From: Flammulina velutipes
Taxonomy: Eukaryota; Basidiomycota; Agaricomycetes; Agaricales; Physalacriaceae
NCBI GenBank assembly: GCA_011800155.1
Contig: CM022368.1
Span: forward strand, 1,116,001-1,180,000
Direction of reading: 5' to 3'
Length of the DNA stretch: 64,000 nt
Of the stretch, positions 21,741 through 34,138 are shown one piece after another. A program made the position numbers and the translations under genes. The notes under the pieces are model-generated. The model had not been told where the DNA came from, searched no databases, and saw nothing but the letters and a program-made list of their open reading frames with translations. Within the stretch, counting starts at the first letter, position 1; the number at the start of each line of letters is the position of its first letter.

Positions 21741-24646
21741 CTATATAGAGCCTACTCCCAGGGGATCTATACTCCCAGACATACTTTCTGGTACCGGGGT
21801 TTCACTATTGAGAGAGAGCTTGCTCAGATTGTCTACTGGCGGTATCGATGTAGGTGCCTTTGGAAGTAGGGCAGGCGACACGGTGGGATCCATAGGTAAC
21901 GTACTGGAGGGTTCATTACGTTCTCGAGAGGGTTCCAAAGCCGACGTGGTCCGAACAGATCCCCACGGATTCTCAAATGGTGAGAATGGCAGCGGCGAAG
22001 CATTGGACGGTAATGCCCATGGGTTTGTTGCATTCGCCTTCCGTGTGGGAAGAGTACTGGATGACGAAGGCGTTGAACCTTCCGTATCTCCCCAAGCGCT
22101 GTGGTCTTGCCGTCCACGTAATTCTTCTGTCCTCTCGTCCTCGCCACCCCTGCTATCCTTGGAAGCACCGACGTAAGCGTCCTGCACCACTGACAATGCA
22201 GCCGAAGCATTGGACGACAATTTTCCCCACATGGATCGAACACCACTTGCGGACCCGGAGAAAAAGTCGGTGGCATTAGTATTGGATCGCCCGTATGGTG
22301 AAGGGGGTTGTGTAGTAGGTTTCATGGAAAACGCAGAAGCGTTGTTGGGGAATGGTCGGAAGCTATCCCGAGATTGAGCAGTAGCGCGCGATGGATGTCC
22401 TCCAGTGTTGTTGTCCTGAGATGCACTATGTATTGATGGCGTCGGAGAAACACTGCGCATAGTGGGTGTCAAGGTATTCGCGCGTGACGGTGCCAACGAT
22501 TGCGCAGGCGATCTGGAGGGAGAGGGAGGGAGAGGGATACCTGATGGAGTCGCGGCGCGTTGAATAACGGAATCCTCTTCACTGACTTCCACAGGTCCAA
22601 CTATCTCTGGAGTTGCTATCTGGAAGGTCGCAACTCTCCCATTCATCTCCTCGTCTGTACGCCCGTAGAGTTCATTCCAGAACCTCACATCCTTCGGATT
22701 CGGTATCAACACACCCATGTCTCCTGGACCGTTCCGATTGGTGGGATCATCCAGCGACGGGTCGTAGCTACTATTCACGTTTTGCTCCATTTCCGCCGAC
22801 GAATTAAAGAAGTCCCAGATACTGACACTGCGATCACAGGGAGGTGGACCAGTTCCATCGCTGACGCGTCGTTCGCGTTCGGTGTTGAATAAAAATGTAC
22901 CGAATTGGCAAGAGTAGAGATGGTAGTACAATTGTCGAAGAAATCGTTCGTTAAACTGGAAACGATCAGGATGTTGCCGCTGAATCTGTCTGACGGACTC
23001 CAGGAACTGGTGAAACACTGGACTAGTTTCTTTGATGTGGCTCTGGGATGCAAATCGATTTTGAGCGAAAGCTAAGAATGCTTGAGCAGCACCGGGACCT
23101 TCCCCACTGCCTGCGGTTTCCGGTGTAGAAACAAAGAATTTGTCGGAGGAAAGATGGCCACAGCGATCGAGGAATTTATGGCCGAAGGATAGCCAATCTT
23201 TTTCGACGAGTATTTCAAAGCCACGTATGGTGCGATAGAAAGGGTCAAGGCAGAGTTGAGCGAGCGCGGAGAGTTGAGAGGTCCTATCCCAACCATCGGA
23301 GCAGTGTATGAGAACATGTGAGGAATTGACATGAACATTTCGTGCGATAAGGGCAGTGCCTTCCATGATGGCAGAGATATGTCTGATCCAGCCAGAGCGG
23401 CGTAATGCTTGTCTGTCCAAGACCGATATACCTGACACCTGCTCTGATAGATCGCTGTTGATACTGGCGAGCATAGTGTCCGCCTCCCGCAATGCATCTA
23501 CTACCTTTGCTAACGATTCGCGCATTGTGTGGATGTGGTCGATACCAAGGTAGACCTTCCTACTATCCTTGTAGTGATCCATGTTTTCGGTACCAGCGCC
23601 CTTGGCAGTATTAGCCATAGCATTGGCGGTCGGCCTGGCATCGATGATCAAGTTGGTGGTGGTCGCACCATATATGGGTCCGTTAGAAGTGCGGGAGTCG
23701 GGTGATTGGTGTGATTGAAAGACGGCTTCAATGAGCTTCTCGTCTTGAATAGAGCGATTCTGAGTGATACCGACCATGGGCTGGCTCGACCGAGTGATGC
23801 TCCCCTATTGGGGATTTTAAGGATCAGTTAGTATAATGTAAGTGTAACGTACATAGTTGTTCCAATGCAAATAGGTTAATACAGGTATTCGGCACTTGCT
23901 CCTGTACTTGGCCGCGTATTGCAAAGTCGTGTCGCTGATCCTAGTTGGTACGACCATTTTCGAAGGATAGGTGGGGGAGAACTAGAAGTCCAGAGGGTTA
24001 CCGATACGCGCCACGTCGGGGTTGAACGAGCTACGCACGGAGTAGTCTTTATTGATGTCCGTAAAGCGCCATGCTTTCGTCCGTGTCCCAACTCCCATTC
24101 GGCCAAATTCTTCCCGTGGTGAGTATATATTCCATCCTCCATTATCCACCGGGGGATTTGGAGAATAAAAAAAGGCGTAGAGTTGGTGAACAGAAGCTGC
24201 CACAATGTCAGTAATCGGGAATTGAAGAGAGGAGCCGAAATGCGCACGGGCAACCGTCAGCTCCTTCACACTCTCGAAAACATCGGATGCCTCTGAGTCC
24301 TTTGTGAAAAGCAGGGAAAATGACTCAAAAGTTCGTAGATGGAATGCGACTGGGCTCTGGCCGTGGAGGGTTTGTGGAAGCCGTGTAACCAGCGATATTA
24401 GAGGATATGGGACCTATTTCGAATTCAAGCATTCCATAAAGATGAAGAGAATGTTATCGTACCCAAAGCTCCTGTTCGTCCCTAGTCTCGTATCGAAATA
24501 TGAGGTGGTGCGCAGTGAGATGTACGGTGCCGTTTAATGATGATCCAGCCTTCGAGCACGTAACGTGTTCCACCTGGATGGAAGAATTAGAAATATGTCG
24601 AGGAATGGCGGCGAGTACATGCTTTGGACACGCGGATAGAATCCAT
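21741..24646 (-). CDS. mtm1: Myotubularin-like phosphoinositide 3-phosphatase
   Basis: Myotubularins remove the 3-phosphate from PI3P and PI(3,5)P2 on endosomes. A PH-GRAM-like N-terminus (VEHVTCSKAGSS, TVHLTAHHLIFRYETRDE) begins after a very short first exon at 24646. Then come DISDTTLQYAAKYRS-type, VLTYLHWNN and ITRSSQPMVGITQNRS blocks. The active site is VLIHCSDGWDRTSQL (CX5R with Cys-Ser-Asp-Gly-Trp-Asp-Arg), so it is catalytically competent, not a pseudophosphatase. A further conserved motif, EKDWLSFGHKF, follows. The roughly 260-residue C-terminal tail is Ser/Pro-rich and low complexity, with no FYVE domain seen. The start faces the PIGB start 85 bp away. The first intron donor is ambiguous (see findings). 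Confidence 0.92.
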
Positions 24647-24731
24647 GAGGGGAGATGGTGGAGGGAGCCAACCTTTGATGCCGAACAAAGCCAAATCCGG
24701 CAGTGTCGTCGCGTCTTGCCCTCGTCCCAAA
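24647..24731. promoter_or_regulatory. Bidirectional promoter, myotubularin / PIGB
   Basis: 85 bp between divergent start codons, with no TATA box visible. Confidence 0.45.
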
Positions 24732-26627
24732 ATGGGCAGGAAAGAGATCGTCTATGCTTTGACAGTTCGAGTGCTCGTAGCAGTCCTAACGCAGACTTTC
24801 TTCCAGCCAGATGAATACTTCCAGTCTCTCGAGCCCGCTCACCACTTCGTCTTCGGCTATGGTGCTTTGACATGGGAATGGCTGAATCCGTTGCCTATAC
24901 GAAGCTTCATTTACCCTGCCCTCAATGTTCCGATATACTGGTTCTTGAAAGTCACTGGCGTTCACCAGATTCCTTTCTGGGGCGACTTGTTTGTCGTAGG
25001 GATATCTCGCATTCTCCGATGCTATCGAGCTCACACTGAGACAGGTTGAGGGGCCGAAAGTTCTTCACGGTATCCTTGCCGCAGGGACGGATATATGGCT
25101 TTGCAAACTCACCGAGAAAACTATAGGCCGTCAGTTCGTTCCTACTGCTGTGAGTCTTAAGCTCTCTCTATCACTTCTATTCTAAACTTCCGCAGCTCTT
25201 GCTGTCACTCAGCTCATTCTTCAATGCGCTTTCCCTGTCGCGTTCTCTTTCAAACTCGTTTGAGACCACTCTGTCTACAATAGCATACGCGAACTATCCG
25301 TGGACAACCAACCAAACCAACCCCTCGATGTATGTTCCATGTCTGAATCGAAGCTGCATCTAACTCTACCTTAGTTCAGACATTCGGAGGAGCCTGCTCT
25401 TTGCAGCGCTTGCATGTGCCATCCGGCCCACTAGTGCTGTAATATGGCTCTTCCTTTTTGCTCATTTGTTATGGCAGCGGAAATCTATGATGTTCACCGT
25501 CATTTCCAATGCCCTGGCTATTGGGTACATCTTTTCATTCCGTCGCGTCCTTCAACCTAACGGCTATCAGTGTAATGACCATCTCCGTAGTCGTCTTTAT
25601 CGACACCCTATACTATGGACGACCTGTCCTCACACCTGCCAACTTCCTGATCACAAATTTATCCAATGTTTCCCTCTTCTACGGCGGAAATCCATGGCAT
25701 TTCTACGTGCTCCAGGCTTTGCCAATATTGTGCACTAGTGCTCTACCATTCGTACTCCACGGAGTGTGGACTAGCCTGAACGGAGTCCATTCGGCCACTC
25801 GAACAATGTCCATGCTCGTCCTATGGACCATTTCCATATACTCTACTACGGGACACAAAGAATGGCGTTTTATACATCCGATACTCCCATTGCTGCATGT
25901 CCTGGCCTCGAAATCCATCGTGGAGCTATCACAGCGCAAATCAAAGGAGGAAAAGCCCAAGGCAGAGGCAAACTGTCGACCGAGCATCCATTCAACGTAC
26001 CTCTACATGATCCTTGCCCAAATTCCTGTCGCTGCATATATTGTCATGCTCTATTGCAATGGGCCAATTGCCGTGATGTCCTTTATCAGAAACATTCCTT
26101 CAGACCAGTTGACTGGAGGAAGCTTCGGCGTCTTAATGCCTTGTCACTCAATACCTGGACACGCCTATATCCACCGCCCTGAGTTGGCGCACGGTGGGAT
26201 TTGGGCACTCGGCTGTGAGCCGCCTTTGCAGTAAGCCCCACCTGCGTGACTCTGTGTTTTATTGAAACTTTCTACTAGGGGGCAAAACTTGTCGATTTAC
26301 CGTGATCAAACAAACATCTTCTATGAATCCCCGATCACTTACATGCTGTACACATTCCCTCCCTCTGTAGACCCCAACTTCCCTGTTTCCCTGTTTCCAG
26401 CAACTCTTCCCGGCACGCCTCCATCCCTGCAAAGTAAAGAAAAATACCCGTGGACACATGAATGGCCTCGACATTTCATCTTCTTTGGCGCCCTGCTGGA
26501 CAGCACGGGCATGAAGAATCTATTGGAAGGGAATGGTTATCAAGAAGTTTGGCGAGGGGGACGATGGTGGGAAGGAGACGGAGACGAACGAAAGGGCGGT
26601 GTTCATGTGTGGAAGTGGATGGCATAA
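24732..26627 (+). CDS. GPI10: GPI mannosyltransferase 3 (Gpi10/PIG-B, GT22)
   Basis: This ER multi-pass enzyme adds the third mannose to the GPI anchor precursor. MGRKEIVYALTVRVLVAVL forms the first transmembrane helix. The luminal GT22 signature FFQPDEYFQSLEPAHHFVFG (Pro-Asp-Glu) is followed by TWEWLNPLPIRSFIYP. Later features are FYGGNPWHFYVLQALP and HKEWRFIHPILPLLHVLA, both diagnostic for Pig-B/Alg9-type transferases. The tail has YMLYTFPPSVDP and WTHEWPRHFIFFGALLD and ends in HVWKWMA. About five short introns, the first just after FWGDLFV near 24996. Confidence 0.93.
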
Positions 26628-26824
26628 ACCCCAAATCGGCAACTTCCGGTGTGGCGCTCCCCGCGATACGTAATGACCCACATAGTTTGAGATCCCACTT
26701 AGCCGACATTCCACCTCAGGCCTCAAGTGCGACGGATCTATAAGTACGACGTCGCACCACCTTGAAAGAAGTATACTCATCGAACTTTCATCGCACAATC
26801 CTGACTACCGACTACTCTATCCCG

Positions 26825-28029
26825 ATGGACGTCCTTCCCCAAGAACTCATAGAGTCAATTATAGACGAAGCATCCCCCAATCCTTCGGATCTGAAATCTT
26901 TATCCCTTGTCGCTCGCGCCTTTCTTCCGCGGACGCGAGATCACCTCTTCCGCCAAGTCCGAATAACGAGTTGCCGCCGATGCCATACATTTCGCGCGTT
27001 GTGCTGCTCGTCTCCAGATGTGGCTCACCATGTGAAGACCCTTACCCTCAACTTCTTCTACTACAATAAGCTCGATGAGAGCCAGGACCTTCCCGATATG
27101 ATCATTTCTCTCATCCACGCCGATGTCTTGGTCATAGAGGGCTGTTGTTGGGTGTCATTGCTTGTAGAAGCGCGGCAGGCTCTCCTCTCACATCCCTTCC
27201 GCTCCATCACGCTATCCGGCGCGTCCTTTCCTAACCTCAACACTCTCTGCACCTTTATCAACTCATCCCCTGCTCTCAAATCCCTTTCATTATCATCCAT
27301 TGGCATAGCTGATCACGCGCGCCATCTCCACAACCATGGACCAACGATACCCATTGACCGCCTACTCATGGATGACCCACATGGTCTTTTGCGCGACTCT
27401 GCGCTCAATCAAGCATGCCCATTCTCATTGACACGTGTACACAGTATAGCCGTCATTATGGAACGTCCACAGGATTATGATGGATTGCGTTCAGTGTTGC
27501 ATGCTACAGTCCATGTCCTGGAAGAACTGACTGTGTTCCATCGAGGTAAACTCGCTCAAGGTTCGTTTTCCTCAAATAGACATTCCTTCACTGACGCGTT
27601 CAATCAGAAGCAACAATTGCTGACCTTCCTACACGTCTGGACCTAGCACACATTATCGTCCTCAAACTCGCTCTACAGCAATATCGGACTCTGACGGTCG
27701 GAGAAGTCGAAGACTTCGACTTGATCGCACTTAGATGGTGGATAGCTAGTGTCGGTATTTGCGTGTCGTTGCAAAAACTGGTTATCCATCTTTTCCTTCG
27801 AAGCGACGCCGCATATCGTGACCCTGGCGATTTTGGAATATGGTCAGAACTAGATGATGCGCTATCGCATCTATCATCCTTACGGGAAGTGTCTATGCTT
27901 GTAAAGTCACCATACGCAGTGGTTCCCCGAGAGATTAGTGAATCGTACGTGCAGCAGATAAGGAGTAGATTGGAGAAGGCTAGAAAGGTGACCAGCTTGA
28001 AATTGGACATACGATATTCGGATGCATGA
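26825..28029 (+). CDS. F-box-like protein, function unknown
   Basis: The start MDVLPQELIESIIDEA ... DLKSLSLVARAFLPRTR is the degenerate F-box typical of expanded agaricomycete families that recruit targets to SCF ubiquitin ligases. The rest has irregular leucine-rich spacing (FPNLNTLCTFINSSPALKSL) without a nameable domain. One intron near 27547-27607 joins FHRE to ATIADLPTRLDLAH. The stop at 28029 faces the DUF3533 gene, whose 3' end is about 110 bp away. Target unknown. Confidence 0.7.
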
Positions 28030-28138
28030 GCGGTACGACAATTTACGCTACTTTGTATCGTTACATTTTCTGTCAAATATTATGCAAGAAATGTCCTCTG
28101 TGTACGATCCAACACAGTTTCATTACAGTATGCGTAGG

Positions 28139-29727
28139 TCAAAGGCTACATCGACGAATCATCATGTTGCGTTGTCGCACTTGGACCACAACCAACAGGA
28201 CAATCGATACCACCATCCAGGCAACGAGAACGCCGAAGTGTAGCGCCACTGCAAGGCAAGTATGAGAGGGAACTAGGCGAGCAGCACAACGAACTTACTC
28301 TGGTTCTTGGTTCCAAACAGAATTGTACGCGTGGCGGTGGAAACGTTATAGAACGGGATGGCGTATCCATAGCGGAAGAAGTGCGGTAGCACGTCGATGG
28401 GCATGCCACACACAGAGGCGTTGACTAGAAGAGAATGAGAAACGGTCTAAAGCAGACTTGTATCCGCACTGACTAATGACCCATGTGATGAGGAAGAATG
28501 GTAGGAATCGTGGTGTAAGGGCGGGAACGAGAGCCTCGAGGAGTAAGCCGACGGAAAGCATGCCCGCATAGTTGAGCATCCAGAATATGGGAAATCCGAA
28601 GTGTCCAAATCTACACGTTCATGAGCAAAAGCGAAGAAGTCTGAGGGTAGTCTCTGCTTACTTGCGTGTGAAGTCAACCTGGAATGCTAGACTAAGGAGA
28701 GAATAGAAAAGAGAGACAATAAAATACGCGCAGAATATACTGAGGATGCGCAGTTTGATGAGCGATACTGTAGTGAGTCGCTTTTCTATTCCAGCAATGT
28801 CGCGGGCGGATACTCCGATCATAACAATGAAGAAAGATAGAATGAGGAGGAAGATAAGACCCACAAAGGTCACGGCCGATGCGCTAAAATGGAGTCAATA
28901 CTTGTCTAGTGTTCTAAGTCATATCTCACACAGGGATATCAAAGGGAGCGATGTCCACAAAACGGTACGATATTGGGCGTGTCAAAGCTTGAGGAGCGAT
29001 TGAAGCCAGTGCCGCTATTCGTGGGGGATGCAATTCTTGTATACGTTTCTCGGCAAACACTTGGGAAGTCGTTTGAAGGAGCATCTCGGTCAAAGGTCGA
29101 ATAATGGTCCGGCTGTCGTGGAAGTACTCAGGATGGGTAGTGACAAATTCAGAGGAAGGAAAACCGTACAACGCATTCTCGTTTCTCGCTTCGATCGCAT
29201 ACACAGTAACGGCGCCCATAGGATCGTAGTCAGAATCCGCTAAGTTCAGTGTCGCTGATGCATTGGCGTTGACTGTAAAGCCGGTTGTCAAACGGTTGAG
29301 AGGGCGGAAGTCAAGAGTTCATACCGACAACCGCAACCCATGTATGCTCCTCCATAATGAGGCGACCCACCTCATCATGCCCGTCTACATCGTGTCGAAT
29401 CTCCCAAGTCACTGGCGATATTCTTTGTCCCGACGCTATGAACGTTGATGTCACTGAGGCACCTATTGGTCCACCGTCAAGGTCGATTACCCATCCAACC
29501 AGAGCATGAGCAGGCCCTTTCCATAAAACACCCCAATATATGCTGAAAACGCCAAAGATGACCAAGGCGATTGCCAGGCAGCCTACACAGATTATCCTGA
29601 GATACATTCTGTGTCCCGGTGTTTCGGAAAAGCTCTCTGTGTAGTTCATCGAGAGAGGGCCAGGCGTTTCAGGCTTCTCTTCGGCCTGTATATCGAGGCT
29701 TTCGAAAGATGATGTCTCGCTCATCAT
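28139..29727 (-). CDS. SNG1/DUF3533-family membrane protein
   Basis: The acidic cytosolic N-terminus is followed by TM1 (IICVGCLAIALVIFGVFSIYWG), a long extracytosolic region (WVIDLDGG, DYDPMGAVTVYAIEARN, RPISYRFVDIAPFDIPVA), then a cluster of C-terminal helices (TFVGLIFLLILSFFIVMIG, ILSIFCAYFIVSLFYSLLS, ALHFGVLVAWMVVSIVLLVV). This topology and the blocks PFDIPVASA-type and FRYGYAIPFYNVS match DUF3533, the family of yeast Sng1, linked to nitrosoguanidine resistance and membrane lipid asymmetry. About six introns. Transport function not proven for the family. Confidence 0.82.
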
Positions 29728-30425
29728 GATGAGGGGACAAGAGAAGGTGGTAAGAGGGAGACTCGAGAGTTATACCGGTTACGCGGGATGTTGAAAACCT
29801 TGGTGCAAGATCCCTTCCATGACAGAAAGCATAAATGATGATGGCGGAAAGTTAGCAGCCGTGATACTAGCATTAGACTGTGGCGGTTCTAGCGCAGGTA
29901 GATGGAGTGCGTGTCAGGGAGCAGGCTCTATGACCGCCTGTTCGCAAGAGAGACTTGAAGCGGGGGTATGTCTGAAGGTTGTTATCCCGGTGATCCGAAG
30001 AAATTCTTGGAGCATTGCTATGATAGAGGAGAAGGTCGCAGATTAGTGGTTAGTGGCAAACGGACATATTCTGGAGGTTTGTGACGTATCAACTGTTGAC
30101 TTTTCGGTGCTTGGAAGTTCTGATACTGTTGCGAAGCGAAACTTTTGCATTTGAAAGACAGTCAATTAAATTGAGAGATCGACTGTAGCTGGGCGAGGCG
30201 CGCGCGTGTGCCATACTGTAGTAAGTATAGTTGCAAGGAGTGATGTAAACATGCGGTGGCGCCTTTGGATATAGCTCCGGCGAGGTCGGCCAGTGTTCGA
30301 CACAAACTTGGACAAAGGGCGGAGTCCGCTGACAGAAGGGAAGAGCTAGTATATATGGCTTGCGTAAATACCGAAGATTAGGTGGGATGGAACGTCGTAC
30401 ATACATCAATTGTTCATCCCCGTAA
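29728..30425. other. Intergenic region between DUF3533 and CWF18 genes
   Basis: Upstream region of the DUF3533 gene and 3' flank of CWF18. Open frames on both strands lack any family-like pattern. No gene seen. Confidence 0.45.
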
Positions 30426-31035
30426 TCAGTCGTCCTCTTCATCAGAATTTGACTCGGCCTGTGCCCTTTCTTGCGCATTCATGGCGCCTAGAAGGTCATC
30501 TGAGTTTCCTTTCTCCGCTGCCAATCTTTGACCTGTGGCAGAGTGAGCTTGTAAGCCAGATTCCAAGATCGGACAACGAACGGATGAGGGTGTGTATGGC
30601 TTCTTGTGTTTTGCGATCCAACTTGGCGATCTTTTCGTCTGTGCGCCTCTTCAAGTCCCAGTTGGGCCGTTTAGGCGCGATGTTGAAGATATCCTACAGC
30701 AGTGTCACTGTGGCGTTCATAGGAGAGTGTATCGTGCACATACAAGCTCTTGGGCCCTTCGTTGCTCGTCTTCGCTGATTATCATTTGTGCCATTCCTTG
30801 GACGTTGTTTTCTATTGTCTCTTCAAGTACATTGTCGTCTCGATTTCGTTTCTTGAGAGTCCGTGTTTCTGGATCGAAATTTCGATTCTTTATTACCGAC
30901 TCGCCGTCACTGAGAGGAGAATGAGACAGGCTTGAATGACGGTGGAAGAACTCACACTACATCGCCTGCTTTTCTCCTACGAAGCGCCAAAAGACGCGCC
31001 TTGCGCGCCTCGGATGCCTCTGCCAATGTTGACAT
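30426..31035 (-). CDS. CWF18: Spliceosomal protein Cwf18 (CCDC12 family)
   Basis: Cwf18/CCDC12 is a small component of the Prp19-associated/activated spliceosome. MSTLAEASEARKARLLALRR is the family's charged N-terminal helix. After an intron come SVIKNRNFDPETRTLKKRN and a Glu-rich helix. The diagnostic block DIFNIAPKRPNWDLKRRTDE with KIAKLDRKTQEAIHTLIR matches the conserved LxPRKPDWDLKR region. The end is an acidic SDSDEEDDD-type tail and a stop at 30426. Three short introns; a donor at GTAGT/GTGAGT keeps the first junction in frame. Head to head with GUF1. Confidence 0.88.
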
Positions 31036-31117
31036 GGTCGTCTGCGTTAAAGTGCTGACTCAGCGACATCGGAGTTTTTCCAACTTTCGCTCTGACCATC
31101 ATGAACAGACTATAACG
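31036..31117. promoter_or_regulatory. Bidirectional promoter, CWF18 / GUF1
   Basis: 82 bp between divergent start codons. Confidence 0.45.
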
Positions 31118-33950
31118 ATGCTATCCCTGAGAAAGCAATGGTTGAGCGCGTGTCTACGCGTTCTCGAACGCGAAAGAGCGTTTAGCACGTCGACTCGCTG
31201 CAATGCACCCAAAGCTGTAGACGTGCGCATGGAGGATTATCCTTGTGATTTAATTCGGTGCGTCGATTCGTTGAATGGCCAGTGTTAGAAGTCTCAACCA
31301 CCTTATAGCAACTTCTCTGTTATTGCCCACATTGGTAAGAAGGCTACACAGAAATGCAAAGCTTGTACTGACGTGAACTAGATCACGGTAAATCAACTCT
31401 CGCAGATAGGTATGAATACTCCTTTCGTCCCTGTTTAAAATCTTACCATGTCCCAGACTGCTGGAGGTGGGCTCACTCCTAGAGACAATATCTACACTAT
31501 CCTAAACTACACAACAGCTCACTGGCACAATACAAAAGGCGCAAAAGGGCAAGAATGAGCAAGTCCTTGACAAGCTCAAAGTTGAACGGGACAGAGGGAT
31601 AACAGGTGTGTATCTTCAGTCGGCGCTCTTTGAAACGCGTCCTGAATTCGTCACCAGTCAAAGCTCAAACAGCTAGGTTGGTCTCTACATACGCTATACC
31701 AGAATACCTCTCATTCTTTACAGCATGTTTTATGAGCATGGAGGCCGGAGGTACCTTCTAAATCTTATTGACACCCCAGGCCATGTTGATTTTGCCTGGG
31801 AGGTCTCGCGTTCAATGTCAGCATGTCAAGGTGCATTACTGCTGGTAAAGAACTTGTCTAAATTTCTAGCTATCAGCTGATCATTTCACCGATAGGTAGA
31901 CGCTAGTCAGGGCGTACAAGCACAGACCATATCAGTCTTTCATATCGCTAAAGAGCGCGGCCTCAAAATTATTCCTGTCTTGAACAAGGTGCGCTTACAT
32001 TCACTTCGTAGGCAACCTACTGATGACCGACATAGATAGATTTACCTGCAGCTCAACCTGAACTCATGGCGGTCCAGATGGAATCAACTTTTGGCATCGA
32101 CCCAGCTGATATCATTAGAATCTCCGCGAAGACAGGTACGGGTGTCGAGCAAATTCTGCAGGCGGTCATCGAGAAGATTCCTCCGCCGGTGGGTAAAGTC
32201 GAAGATCCGTTGAAAGCTCTCCTCTTCGACTCCCTGTGAGTACAGCCGAACACTAGCCTTTTCCTGGTTCTAATAAACTACGCAGTTATGATCGTTATCG
32301 TGGCGTGATCTCGTTAGTGAGCATTCAAGCAGGTGTTCTTCGCAAGGGTAACAATCTCGACACCTATTCTCTCAGAGCACTAACTCTTTGGCAGGTGACA
32401 AGATCTCCTCCTGCCACACACGTAAACGCTACGAAGTCGCCGACGTGGGTATCATGTATCCAGAAGAGCTACCTACACAAGTGCTCTATCCCGGGCAGGT
32501 CGGCTACATAGCTTGCAACATGAAAGAATCCTCTGAAGGTACATATTTGGCCTCGTTTCTGAGCCTTGTGATATATTCTGACCTTACCATCCAGCTCATA
32601 TCGGTGACACTCTGCATCGACACGGAAGTCCTGTCGATCCTATGCCCGGGTTCAAACCATCGAAAGCAATGGTGAGCGGTCGACTCTAGGTCGAACACAG
32701 CCAATTCTTACCATGCGAACCAGGTTTTTGCTGGCGTGTTTCCCGTCGACAGTCGAGATTTTCCAAAGCTCGAAGAGTCGATAAAGAGGGTATGTAGCAC
32801 GTGCAGATCGTATTGAACATGCTAACTTTCCACAGCTAACATTGACCGATCGAAGTATTTCCGTTCAACGTGAATCATCATCAGCGCTCGGGCAAGGTTC
32901 TCGTCTTGGATTCTTGGGAACGCTCCATATGGACGTTTTTCGACAAAGACTCGAAGACGAATATGATGCGAATGTCATAATAACAGCACCAACCGTTCCC
33001 TACAAGATCATAGATAGGACAGGTAACGAAACGTTCGTTAGCAACCCGACACAATTCCCGGATGTTGTGGACATGACAAGCAAGGTTAAGGATATTCAAG
33101 AGCCGATTGTCAAGGCATCTATCATAGCACCTGAAGGTGAGCTCTGAAGTGCAACTTACAATCATAGTCGCATCAATAGATTCCACAGATTACTTTGGCG
33201 AGATATCAGATTTGTGCTTCTCGCATAGAGCTGAGCAATTGGAACACAAATATCTTGACACAGGCGCAGATTCGGCTTCACCCCGCGTCATGTTGACTTG
33301 CACCATGCCGCTTAGTGAAATCGTTACCGATTTCTTTGACCAATTGAAGAGTCGGACATCTGGTTATGCCAGCTTTGAGTGGGTCCTTACCCTCAAAGCC
33401 TCAACGCCTTCTAACACGACTTTGCCAGTTACGAGGATGCTGGTTACCAATCCAGCGATCTAGCAAAAGTAGAACCTTTTCCACAATGTGTACTTTTGCT
33501 GAGTAGTACCCCGTAGATGATGTTTCTTCTCAACGGCAAACCTGTGGATGCGCTTGCAATTATTGTACACCAATCTGCTCAAGACAAGGTCGGTCGTGCC
33601 TGGGTCAAAAAGCTTCGTAAGTTCATTCCTGCATTCTCTACTCAGGCATCTAATTGGTCATAGACAAAGTCATTCCGCGTCAACTGTTCGAAGTACCCAT
33701 TCAGGCTGCTGTTGGAAAGAAAGTCATTGCACGCGAAACACTGTCCGCCATGCGGGCGGACGTTACTGCTGGATTATACGGAGGTTCGTTGAAAGTTCTC
33801 ATCTTGGTCTAAAATTCAACTTTCTTAGGACATTATGAACGCAAGATGAAGCATCTAAACAACCAGAAGGAAGGGAAGAAACTGATGAAGAAAGTAGGCA
33901 TTGTAGATCTTCCTCAGGAGGCTTTCTTCGACATACTGTCCAAGAAATAG
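31118..33950 (+). CDS. GUF1: Mitochondrial translation GTPase Guf1 (LepA/EF4)
   Basis: Guf1 is the mitochondrial relative of bacterial LepA, a ribosome back-translocase that supports accurate translation under stress. [19 protein letters not shown] is a basic, amphipathic presequence. GTP-binding motifs: IAHIDHGKST (G1), RGIT (G2), DTPGHVDF (G3), NKID (G4) and SAK (G5). Domain II (LRKGDKISS), the LepA-specific [20 protein letters not shown], and the C-terminal domain ([19 protein letters not shown]) all follow in order. At least a dozen short introns split it. Full length for the family. Confidence 0.95.
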
Positions 33951-34138
33951 AACTCGATTTATTTCCTTTCCTTGCGCTCATCTCTTGGTCCCCGAATGAC
34001 AGACGCCTCATGGTATGGTTTCGTGGGAATATCACTGCTCTGACTCGACAGGATAATATTGACTCATTACACTGCCACGCGTGAAACCTTTATTAGCTTG
34101 ACAGAGCAGGGGCGTCTGCATGACTCTTCTTCACCGCC

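Noticed and set aside
30089..30478. Minus-strand 129-codon frame after CWF18
   Set aside because: It overlaps the last CWF18 exon in another frame and has no family-like pattern; probably 3' flank.
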